Source of the DNA: Symbiodinium natans
Taxonomy: Eukaryota; Sar; Dinophyceae; Suessiales; Symbiodiniaceae
DNA length: 28,256 nucleotides
Direction of reading: 5' to 3'
Assembly (NCBI GenBank): GCA_905221605.1
Contig: CAJNDS010002725.1
Span: 275,294 to 303,549, forward strand
Below, one piece after another: positions 1 through 11,900 of the stretch. The position numbers were made by a program, and so were the translations under genes. The notes below the pieces were generated by a model that was not told where the DNA came from, made no database searches, and saw nothing but the letters and a program-made list of their open reading frames with translations. How positions within the stretch are numbered: the stretch's first letter is position 1; each line of letters begins with the position of its first letter.

Positions 1-102
1 GTAAGTGTATCTTATAACCACATTTTGGCACTTAAGGGGCTTATCAGTGGGTTATAGGTACAGTGACGTTGGTTAAGAAGTCATCTGAACCTCCAAGTAA
101 GC

Positions 103-180
103 CCTAAGCCCTAAATCCTAAACCCTAAACCCTAAACCCTGAACCCTAAACCCTAAACCCTAAACATAAATCCCTAAAAT
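103..180 (-). repeat. Interstitial telomere-type array (CCCTAAA)n
   Basis: About ten slightly degenerate CCCTAAA units, with CCCTGAA and CCCTAAAT variants. Shorter patches follow at 281-304 and 929-957 (TTTAGGG orientation). Confidence 0.9.
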
Positions 181-182
181 CC

Positions 183-3100
183 CTAGGGTTCCTGCGAGTT
201 TCTAAGCCGGGCGTCTCCGGTGTCCGGCCCAGCTTGGCCGCCGGGAGGGTCTAAGCCATAGCGCTTCGTCATGGCCTTGTCCCTAAACCCTAAACCCTAA
301 ACCCTTCTTGCATCCAGGCCTCGTAACGACTGCCGGGTACTTGACCCTAAACCCCAAAGCCCTAAATGCGCTGGTTGCTTTATAGGGGGACCTAGAAGGG
401 GGAGAAAAACAAATACATAAACCCCAAACCTTAACAACCCTGGGCTACCAAGCGTTTGGAGTCTGGACAGCTGGGGTTGAGGGGGGCTTCGGGTTCGCGA
501 GTTTTATGTTTCAGGGGGTGGGGCTTAGAGGGTGCAGGATGTCACGTTTCAGGTTTAAAAGGGTATGGGGTTAGGGTTTCAGGCTTCGAGGATCCTCTGC
601 CAAATCGCATTCTCCGCTCCGCAGTGCACAAACTTCCCATTCGCACCGCCGATTTTACACCAGACTGCTGGCGGGGGCGAACTGTCAGCAGTTTTTATAA
701 AACGAATGGAGACATATGGTCAGTTCTCTAAATTCGGGTCCTTTTTGGGTAGCCTAAACAAGATGGGCCGCCTTATAACAAGGACCCCAAACAAGGCCAT
801 CATCTAGAGAAATCACCATACTAGAAGGATGACAAGTCGCAAAACTGGGGAAGATGCATCTGCTTACGAGGCCTCTCGGAATGCACGGGCCCGAGAAATC
901 ATCCTTGGATCCGGGGAACCGGGTTTAGGGATAAGGTTTAGGGTTTAGGGTTTAGGGCTAGGGTTGGGGAAGAGCTCCGAAGGCAACCGGCCCAACCCAT
1001 GAAGTCCCGGAAGATTTCGCAGGCAGCCGTGTGGCGTCGGCGTTCTCCGCGTTCGGGTTGTCCAGCATGTAAGCACCTTCCGGCAAAATGATTTGCTTCA
1101 TGCCTAAACCCTAAACCCTAAACCCTAAACCCTAAACCCTAAACCCTAAACCCTATGGACCCTAAACTTATAAACCCTAAACCCTGAACAGGCTGGCGGG
1201 CCACACGAGCTCCGGCCCAAACTTAGGGAGATCGCACACACGCGTGTATGTCCGAGGTAGGCTCCGAAAAAAAACTCTGAGTCCCTCACTAGCACAGTCG
1301 CCAAAGGGCTTAGGGTTTAGGGTTTAGGGTTCAGGGTTTAGGGTTGGGGGTTTCAAGAGTACGACCTACCACGGGACCTTCCCCAAACCCCAATCCCTAC
1401 TTGCCTCTTTTTTGCAGCTGGGACCCTACTTGCCTTCACAACCCAAAACCCTCAACACTAAACCCTATAAACCGCAAATCCCTGCTCCATTGTTTTACGA
1501 AAATCAGACACCCCGAATATAGTCCCCAAATAGTAGGATCCCTAATCTGATAATGACCCCGAATTTACCCCAAACCCTACGGGGACCCCTAAGCCCTACA
1601 AGCCCTAAGCCCTAAGCCCTAAACCCTAAGACCTAGCCCAAACTTGTGCTTCTGGGACGCCACTCTCGAGGGTGCCGCCGCTGGCGCCGCCACTCATGTT
1701 GCCCACAACCGTGCGGATGCGGGCGCATGCCATGTTATGACCTGCCACGGTTCAGGGTTTAGGGTTTGAAGTCAAGGGAAGCAAGTGGATGGTTGCCATA
1801 GCTTTGGCTCTAACCAAGACAGACCCGAAGTCCTGAACCGTCAGGGTTGAGCGGAGGGTTAGGGTTCAGGGTTTAGGAGGGTTGCAGTTCCCTGAACCCC
1901 AAAACGCCCTCCCTAAAGTGTTAAAGACTACCTAGTGCCATCGATGCTTACCCCCAAGTTAAGGTAGCTTGCATTCTTCACATTGGTTGCCACTAAACCC
2001 TAAACCTTAAACCCTAAACCCTAAACCCTAAACCCTAAACTCTAAGCCCTTAAACCCGCAAGCCAGCTCTCGGATCTCCCCTGCTCCCACAGGTCAACTG
2101 GCCAACACTTATCCTGAAGGGGAACAAACAACTGCGACCCCGAACCCTTGAAGCCGCGTTTAGGGTTTTAGGGTTTAGGGTTTAGGGTTTTAGGGTTTTA
2201 GGGTTTTAGGGTTTAGGGTTTAGGGTTTAGGGTTAAAGAATCAAGAGCTTGCACTTGGGATGTTCCCCCTTATGCTAACAGTCCTGAATACCGATTATAG
2301 TACCCCCCCCTATGATCACCTATTAAGGACTTTCAGTATAAGGGGGAACATCCCAAGCTTGCACCTACGCCCCAAAAAAACAACAGATAGAAGACCAAAA
2401 ACAACCATGATAGACCAGGCTGCGTAGTCTTCATCCGGAACCCCAACATTCCAAACCCCACCGACTAAGACCTACCCCCTGAAACCTAGATCTGTTTGCT
2501 CTAGGTTTCAGGGTTTAGGGTTTCACCCTAAACCCTAAACCCTAAACCCTAAACCCTAAACCCTAAACCCTAAACCCTAAACCCTAAACCCTAAACCCTA
2601 AACCCCTGAACCCAAAGCCAGAAACCCGCCAGGCCCTACAGCTACTTGCGGCCAGGAGTGGCGTTTCTTCATCTCCGTGGCCGCCATGAACCTTCGAAGT
2701 TTAGGGTTTAGGGCTTCGATTCGGGTTTAGGGCTTAGGGCTTAGGGCTTAGGGCTTAGGGCTTAGGGTTTAGGGTTTAGGGTTATGGTTTAGGGTTTAGG
2801 GTTTAGGGTTTAGGGTTTAGGGTTTAGGGTTTTGGGTTTAGGGTTTTGGGTTTAGGGTTTAGGGTTTAGGGTTTAGGGTTTAGGGTTTAGGGTTTAATCC
2901 GAGCTCCTGTTTAATTAAACCCCCATAATTAAAGAAATTTTTTTTGCCCGGATTCCCGCCGGAAGACTACTTTCCATTACGATGGATTTCGTGTGGGCCA
3001 AACCCCCCCACATTTAAAGAAATTGTTTTTTGGGGGGGTTGTCAAATTTTGAAACTCTGCCTTTCGGAAAGCTTTTTTCTTCTGCAGGGATGTTTGGGTC

Positions 3101-6100
3101 GATGTGAAACATCTGCTAAGCCGGGGCTTCGGTTTTCTGGAAGCTGAGGGCCTTCAGAAAGCAAGGATTTCTTATGTGATTGCTTACTGGAGGACAGAAA
3201 TTGTCATTCTTTCCTGAGCTACCCCTTACGGGCTCTGGCCGGGAAAGGCGGAGTCACATTAATAGAACGGGGCCAGAATTATGGGAGGCCCTGGCCCGTG
3301 GGGAGCCCCGGTCCTGTAGTCTTTAAAGAAGCCTTAAAGCTTAAAAGGAAAAACTTTAAGGAAGCCGGGGCTTCGGTTTTCTGGAATCTGACGGGGCCAT
3401 GGTCCAACTATTGCGGAACCCTGCCTTCCTTATTGGGGGGGGGGGGGGGCCCCCCCCCAATTAAACAGGAGCTCGGATTAGGGTTTAGGGTTTAGGGTTT
3501 AGGGTTTAGGGTTTAGGGTTTAGGGCCATCGAGGGTTTCGGGCTTCTAGCGTTGAGGTGTTCTAGGGTGTATAGCGTTCGTGGTGTAAAGCACGCACCAT
3601 AACGCCCCCGCAAACAGCAGCAGAAAAAAAGCAAGCAAGCAAGCGCGCGCAGATGCAGCTTCGAAGCGCCCCAAAGAGAGAACGCAGCACAAACACAGGT
3701 GGTTAGGGTTTAGGGTTTAGGGATTTTTCCGTCCCGCATAGCTGGCCGAACCGCAGGGGTTTAGGGTTTAGGGTTTAGGATCACAATCCGACTGGGACCA
3801 CGAGGCCTGGACACATCGATCTGCATCCACAAGAACTATGTTCTGCGCAACGTGTCCATCAGGACCTCAAATCTTAGGGTAGTTACATGGCTTCATATGG
3901 GCCTTGAACAGCGAGCACCTTATATACCCCATATCAACCCAAGGGCCCATACTTCAGAACCCTTGAGAGAGGCTAAGGGACCATATTTAAGGGACCATAT
4001 AGCTACCCTTAGATCAAACCCCCCAAAAAACCTACAACTCATCATGCTTCACAGAAAGACAAGAATGCTAAACCCTTGTAAGACCTTACAGCTCCTGGAA
4101 ATGGCACGTCCCCACCAGCGGAGGCTCGCTTCTGAGCCTAGCTTCTGAGCCCCCTTGGGCTCCCATATCCAAAGCCAGGGTTTAGGGTTTAGGGTTTAGG
4201 GTTCAGGGTTTAGGGTTTGAGTCTGAGTTTGCAGAGACCAGCTTCGCAGCCGGATTGGTGAACTCGCCTGGTTTAGGGCTTATAGGGTTTATAGGGCTTA
4301 TAGGGTTGATAGGGTTTATAGGGTTGATAGGGTTTATAGGGCTTATAGGGTTTATAGGGTTTATAGGGTGTATAGGGGTTGATAGGGTTTATAAGCTTTA
4401 CGGCTGAGGAAATCCTACTGATCCGACCCAGGGCTTCCATTTGCACGCCGCGGCGCGCGCCAATGTCGGAGGGAATGCTGTCGAAGCCAGCGCAGTGGAC
4501 CTTCGGGGGCCCAGTAGATATAGACCGTATAGACCTCAACATGAGTTTCAGATGCCATCCCAGAATGTTCTAACATTTGCATCAGAAGCTATCACTTGGG
4601 ATGTTCCCCCTTATACTAACAGAAACCCCCTATTACAATCCCGACGAAGGACTGTTAGTATAAAGAGGAACATCCCAACCTATCACCTCAAGGCAGTTTA
4701 AGTCTGGGATTTAGGATTCGGGTCTTGCTCTCGAATCGGGTCTCTTGTGGGCCTTCCGGGCATCCTTGTTTCACAGCAGAACCGCCCATTCGGGTCTATG
4801 ATTTCGGCTTAGGGATCAGAATCTAGAGTTTAGGGTGACCCTCAAAAGAACAGCACCTACTTGTTAGGAAAGCTCAATTATGCTACAACTAAAACCCGTC
4901 CCAGAAACCCCGAAACCCTGAACTTTAACCCGAAAAACTTAAACCCTTTCATAAACCTATATACCCTTCATCCCAAGACCCCCTCCAACCCCCTTACACC
5001 CCCCCCTGTCTGGCTTAAAACCGTAAAATCTGACCCCCTAAAACTCTATAAACCCTAAAAGCACAGCAAGCCCTGCAACCCCACCCCCCGCCCACCCCCA
5101 CGCACTCCACCAAACTATGAAAAAAATGAACCCCAAAAACCCGAAAACCCTATGACCCTATACACACTCTGCCACCCTCCCTTAAACCCCCCTGTCTGGT
5201 GCTACCAGGGACCTTCAATCCCTAAACCCTGAACCCTAAACCCTAAACCCTAAACCCCGGCGCGCTGGTCGACCCTGCGAGGGGCCCCAGGCGGGCGACC
5301 CAGCTGGCCTCCAGGCTGGCTTACCCTCCAGGCAAGCACAGGCCGAGCCAGCAGTTGTCATTAGAGTATTACCCTAAACCCCATGTTGTCCGCGCACATT
5401 GTTCGGTCCTGATGCTTTGTAAAAAAATAAAAGAAGGTCTTAACTCCTTGAGAGTTGTAAGGCGGTCTTGGGGTGGTAGGTCTGCAGACTATTGCGTGCT
5501 CCCAAAGCGCGCTTCCGTTTGGCACGCCCCAAACCCTAAACCCTAAACCCAAGCTGTCTCTCGCCGGGCTGCGACCAGGGACTTGGTCTCCTTGGCCTTC
5601 TCATCGTAGCGGTCGGCCGAGGACTTCACGAAGGCCACCTCGCCGGTGATGTCCTTGGAAGGCTTGGTTTAGGGTTTAGGGTTTAGGGTTTATAGGGTAT
5701 AGGGTATAGGATTAAGGGTTAAGGGTTAAGGGTTTAGGGTTTAGGAGGCTTGGGGATGTCGATGTTGGGGGTTTGGGATTTTTAAGGGTATTTTGGGTTG
5801 TTAGGGTTTCTGTTGAGGGGATTGAAGGGTTTCTAGGGTTTTTTTTTTTGGGGGGGGGGGGGGTTAGGGCTTTGAGGGTTGAAGGATTTTAGGGGTTTTA
5901 GGCGGGTTTAGGGTTTTAGGGCTGAGCTCGAGTCCACTTCGCAGGGTATGCTGGGTTTTGGGGTTGAGGATTGAAGGTTTGCTCGTTCGCAGGCTCACAT
6001 AGTAGGGTTTGAGGGGAGCCAGCTTACTGTCTGGATAATGGGCAGCCATAAGCTGGCAATCGTTTATTTGGGGTACTTACAACCTACTTCTCACTTTCCG

Positions 6101-8871
6101 TGCAACAACCCTGAACCAAAAAGTTTAGGGTCAACTCACCTCACCTCCAGAGTATGAGGACTCTATTGCAAGGCCCCAAAGGACCATACTATAAAGGTTC
6201 CTCGGTGAAGCCTCAACCAAAGAGCCCTCAACCCCCCCAGCGCCTTGCAGCCTGCCAGAACCCGCAACCTAGACTTGTTGGCAGAGAGGCAGAGAGTCAT
6301 CATGACACATCTCCCCATAGAAGTCTCCCAAGCCCTACAATAAGAAGCAGGTTTTTGGGGCTAACCCCCCAAAAACCCTGAACCAATCCTCTAGCCTATA
6401 CCCAGACACTTGAGGTATTTCAGAACCAGGCGTCGATGTAGCAGCAGCCGTTGTTGGTGCAAGCCTCGACCACTGGCAAGCCCTGCAGGCGACGGCGTGA
6501 ATCCCCACGAAGGTTTCGGGTTTAGCATGGTGCGCTTCTCGATTTGTGCGGTGGACGAACTGCACCGCAAGGTTTAGTGAGGGTGAACACTTCAGGGTGT
6601 ACCTACAGAGTAGCCTGCATATCCCTCAGCAAGAGGAAAAGACACCGAGAGTTCAGGCACGTGTCCTTTTTTTAGGGGGGTATTGATATTAGATGGCTCT
6701 AGGTAGGGTCGAGGGGACAGTCCAAACAAACCAACGAGCCACCACAAACAGCCAGTTCGGTGTCTTTCGCAGTTTACCCACCGAGACCGTTCTGCAACCT
6801 TAATTTTCTACGAGTAGAATCTGAAAAGAATCGTGATTGTTGGTGGTGGCTTTAACTACCTCAACCACTACTGGACGCGATACAATTGTATTGTATAGAG
6901 AACTCATATGCAGGGTCAACCCCATCATTTGCACAAGTCAGGCTCTCGTTTGTGCAGCTGGGGGTGCCAGGCAGGGTTTAGGGTGCAATGATAAGAGCCC
7001 TGCTTCTTCCTTGGGCGCCACATGAACCCTAAAATTGGGATCATCTACCCTATACTACTCTAATCCCTATATGAAAGTATATATAATTCATAAACCCCTT
7101 TTTAGGGGCTCACTTCGTCGTTAAGGTTTCCCACACCCGCGAATATCTGTACAGGAGCAACCTGCCCGCCTTGTCAGCATAAGGGGTGCCTGCATAGTTC
7201 AGGATCACCTTGGCACTCTTCGCAGCCTCCTTGCATGGGAGGCGAAGGTGTTTTGGCTGTTGGGTTACAGTCTAAACCCCAAAACCCTGAACCCTAAACC
7301 CTAAATCCTAAACCCTAAACCCTAAAAGGTACACCTGGAGGGTGACATGAGAGCCGCCGCTTTCTGGCTTGCCCCAGGAGTACAGACACTCAGCTTCGTT
7401 CACGGGGTACAACCACCCTCCTGTCCCCAAAACCCTTTGCAGTTCCAGCATGGTCATGCGCACCAGCAGAAGCCTCACCTCCCTGACGACTCTACCACCG
7501 AAGTACTACCCGGGACCCGTTTGAATCTACAGCGTGGCCGGAAGAGGAGTCTCGTGTGAGGGTGGGATTACATGGTTCTCGAGTGTGTGAGGAACCGAAG
7601 AACTCCTAGCATTCCTCCCTACAATCACTATAGGCCTCCCCTTCTTGGACATGGTGGGTTTAGGGTTTAGGGTTTAGGGTTTAGGGTTTAGGGTTTAGGG
7701 TTTAGGGTTTAGGGTTTAGGGTTTAGGGTTTAGGGTTTAGGGTGGCAGAAAACAGCAAGCCAACTCAACACCGAGCCCCTCGCTCTCTAGACACCTCGCT
7801 CAAGGACTCTCGCCAACACGCTCTTAGGGTTTAGGGTTTAGGGTTTAGGGTTTAGGGTTTAGGGTTTAGGGTTTAGGGTTTAGGGTTTAGGGTTTAGGGT
7901 CGCAAGTCAGCCTCTTTGCGCTGCAACGTGTGCGCGGGCTTCAGATGATGGTCCCAAACTGAGGTGTGAAACAAACCACTTCGTAACTCAGCAGAGGCAG
8001 TTCTGTCAGGATGGGCTAGTATACCCTACACCCCTCAAGAAAGCCCTTTATAGAGCTGATTATGGGGCCAAATTAGCCCATCCTGGTGGCAACTCTGCGC
8101 CCCCCTGCGCTGAGGTTCCGTAGAGTTCACCGCCAGTGCTCACCTCGCCTCCGCTTTGCCCTCTCCTTGGCCAGGAGAGCGCAGGCTGGATCAAATGGTC
8201 CTTACTGAGTTTCCAGGAACCAACCCTAAAAACCCTAAACCCTAAACCCCAAACCCTAAACCCTCTGAGTTTTCTCAGAGGGCAGAAGGTTCGGAATCTT
8301 GGAGCTTGGGGGTTCTATTGGACCCTTGAAGTTCTGAACACATATAAGACCCAGGGAGGTTTTAAAAGGGTGCACCTTTGGGTCTTAAGGAGTTCTTGGT
8401 AGCCCAGTAACCATACCATGACAGGGCACCCTTTGTTTAAACGGAACCAAGAACCAAAAAAAAGAGAAAGGGCACCAAGAGTTTGAATCCGTACCAAAAG
8501 AGGTTTTGAAACAAGAAGTGGTCCAGGAGTCGACTCTCGTGTAGGCCCACGTGACGGCCGTACGCAATCTCGAAGAACTGGTCCAGTGCTGGCAGCACTT
8601 CGCCACGGAGTCGGGTAGCTTCCTTGTTGGCAGCCGTCATCCACTCCAAGAAAGTGCACTGGCGGAACTGCTTCAGTGCCTCCAGTAGGCAGAAGGTCAG
8701 TACGCCTTGCTGGCTGCCGTTCAGGTACGCTTCAATCGCACACTGGCCCGCGCCACACGCCGTGATGCAAAACACAGCCAGGCCCTCATCCAAAGGCTTC
8801 TGCACTTCGGGAAGCAAACGCCCCAACTGCGTCCAGAAGGTCCTCTTCCCAACCTCAGTAGCCCAGTAACC

Positions 8872-8904
<33 letters not shown>

Positions 8905-11900
8905 GGGCACCCTTTTTTGGGTTGGTTACTTTTATGAGGGAACCTTGAACCCCAAGAAAGGGAAAACGGTACCACTGGGCTACCAAGCAACATGCGACAG
9001 ACGGCGCGGCAGGGCATTCACGTGCTCTAGTCGTGACCAGACCTATCGTTCATGGTTGGGATAATATCAAAAATATGTTTGTTTTTCCTTATTGGGTTTA
9101 AGTACCCTTAAAAATGCAAAATGGTAACCAACTATGACAAAGAGACGTTCTCATCGCCGCCATCGTCCCGAAGGCTGCCAACCTCGTTTCGCTGCTCGTG
9201 GGCTGGATACTCCATACCTTGCGGACCGAATAAACCCTAAAATTGATTGGGGTCATATACCCTATACTCTAAGACTCTCATCCCCATTAAGGTATACGAA
9301 CCATAAACCCGTTTAGGGCTCATTTTGTCCTCAAGGTACTGCGCTTGATGGGCACGCGGACGGGAGGACACAGGAAGGACGCATCCAGAATCAGGGTCAG
9401 CATCACGCCACCCGGCAACGAGGCGAAATGCTCATGAAGCTCCTGATCCGTGATAAGGATGGGCCCTTATTCTATATAGTGTATATCTTCTGTAGGGTTC
9501 AGGGTTCAGGGTTTAGGGTTTAGGGTTCAGGGTTCAGGGTTCAGGGTTCAGGGTTTAGGGTTTAAGGTTTAGGGTTTAGGGTTTAGGGTTTAGGGTGTAG
9601 GGTGTAGGGTTTAGGGTTTAGGGTTTAGGGTTCGCCACCCGCCCAGCTGAGCCCAGGGTTTCGGGTTTAGCGTGGTTGAAAGAAGAAACAAGGGACCCAA
9701 ACGAAGGGCCCAAGTATTGGAACCCTCGATCCTGATCCGTGATGACGTGGTGCGTCCAGAAGCCCTCCCAGTCCTTGGGGACGAAAGGCGCCCTAAAAGG
9801 GTTCATATACTTTAGAAGGGATTCGAGTAGTATAGGGTTCATGATTTTGGGGTTCTGAAATGCGCCTTCAAAGGATTCATATACGTTAATAGGGATAAGA
9901 GTAGTATAGGGTACATTATGAACCCAACTTTAGGCCCTAAACCCTAAACCCTAAACCCTACACCCTAAACCCTAAACCCTAAACCCTAAACCCTAAACCC
10001 TACACCCTAAACCCTGGTTCATTCGCTCCGCGAGGGTCAAGGGGGCAAAGAGCCTCCTCGAAGGGCGACGCGCCGGCAAAGCCCTGCACCTGCATGGCAC
10101 GCCCGCAGAAGATCCTGGGGGTGGACTTGGGGGAGCCCTATGAAACTGAAAGGGTTTTTGTATGTATATATATATATATATAGATACATAGATAGATGCA
10201 TACTTTTCCCTTTCTTTATTTCTTCCGACAGAACGATTTGGGGGGAAGAGGAACCCCCATGAAACTCACATGTCTATTGCGTGCATAGACTAGATACGGC
10301 TCTCCAGTTCTCATTTCTTACGATAGAACTGTATAGGAGATGCAGGGTCCATAGCACATGGTTGTTCAAAACGACTTCCAAACTCAACTTCTGGCTCATC
10401 GTTAAGCAGTCGCCCTTCGAGGCATCTGACGTGAGCCAATCCAGTCCCTGCACGATGTTGTCCCTCGTCGGAATAGAATACTTCTCATCCGACTCTCCCA
10501 CAGCCTCACCACTTGGGAACTCGTCCAGCATCACCCAGATTTCCTAAACCCAAAAGTAACCTAGGTATAAAAACGGATTATAAGGGCACCCAAACCCAAT
10601 AAAAATGAATCTAAACCATAAAAAAAGGAATAAGGGCCTACTATGGGTCCTAGTTTCTTCCTCCAGCAGGCCGAATCTGCCAAGTGCCTCCACCCAACGC
10701 AGGGCATCGTTCACGGCCCCGTGGAGTTCTGCGCTGGTGTCGACGTAGTTGATGCCCACCACCAGGGCCTTGCGCTCAGGCATGAAAAGCGAGGAGCATC
10801 ATGGATGCTTTTTGGCCCGGCGACTTCGCTAGAAGCTGTGATCGGGCATGACTTGGCTGAAGTGGGCTGAGATAAACGAGCAATCTTTAGTTTGACTTCC
10901 TACCTAACTTCTGTGAGAACGCAGATAGGAGTTTCAGGCTGTTTCTATGCTTGTTGTTGAGCTTCCCACGACCTTCTGCAACTATGATGTTTCAGCTTGG
11001 CGAACACTGAAAGGAGTGCTCTCGAGCCGAAGTGGCGTTCAACTGGGCTTTCCGGTTTGCGGGCCACCGGGTGTGCAAACTTTTACAGCATGAAAGGGAT
11101 CCGATGGCTGAGCCGTATAGTTCTGCAGACTGTAAACCCAACCCGACTCCCAATCCCGGAGACTAGAAGGTAGCAAAAACCCTGTGACCCCAACAAGCCC
11201 TATAAACCCTACGAACGCCGAGAACGCCTATGCAAGGCTTGCATGCCCTGTGGGGGGGAAGGGAAAACTGCGCTGAACATTCCTTTGGCAATGGCATCGA
11301 GAGCCTCCACTCTCCCACTGGCAGCCTTCGAAGCCGTAAGCCCTAAACCCAAACAGCCAGTAAACCCTCAACCCTAACGCTGATTGACGCCCGCCGTAAC
11401 CATATTTTCATAAGTGCACCCTTGGTTGGTTACCTTCTCAGGTTTGCTACTAAGGGAACCCAGAGCCCAAAAAAGGAAGAGGGTAGCACTGGGCTACCCA
11501 GGATTTAGGGTTCCTGCAAACCCTCTCCTCCAAATCGGCCGGGTTCGTCACATCCACCTCTGCCGATTCGGACTTCAGAGATAGGTGGGGCCTCATTCTG
11601 AAAAGCCCTTTCACAGGAATCTGAGTCAATGACCGGGTGGGATCCAAGATTCAGTGATTCGTAACATTTTTACACTTAAAGCCCTGAAAACCCCAAGCCT
11701 CAACATTGTTGCAATCCCAATATCTTGAACTCTACACGAGGAACGCCGAAACCCTAAACCCCTTAAAAACCTTAAAACCCTTGTCCTTACCCGAAACCCT
11801 CAAATCCTGAATCCTACCCTATTATAAACCCTAAACCCTAAACCCTAAACCCTAAACCCTGAACCCTGAACCCTGAACCCTGAACCCTGAACCCTGAACC

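Noticed and set aside
1-180. A true chromosome end at the left edge
   Set aside because: The CCCTAAA run is short, starts about 100 bp in and is followed by many internal arrays; nothing shows a terminus.
4273-4400. Lys-Pro-Tyr repeat protein on the minus strand
   Set aside because: It is the 9-bp telomere-derived array read in frame; only the 4457-4500 part of that ORF is a real exon.
7623-7652. A minus-strand ATG reading MSKKGRPIVIVG next to a TTTAGGG array, tempting as the N-terminus of the SCCPDH gene
   Set aside because: A better N-terminus (MPTYDVV joined to VLGATGFTG) exists at 13871-13402 with in-phase exons following; this one lacks a continuation.
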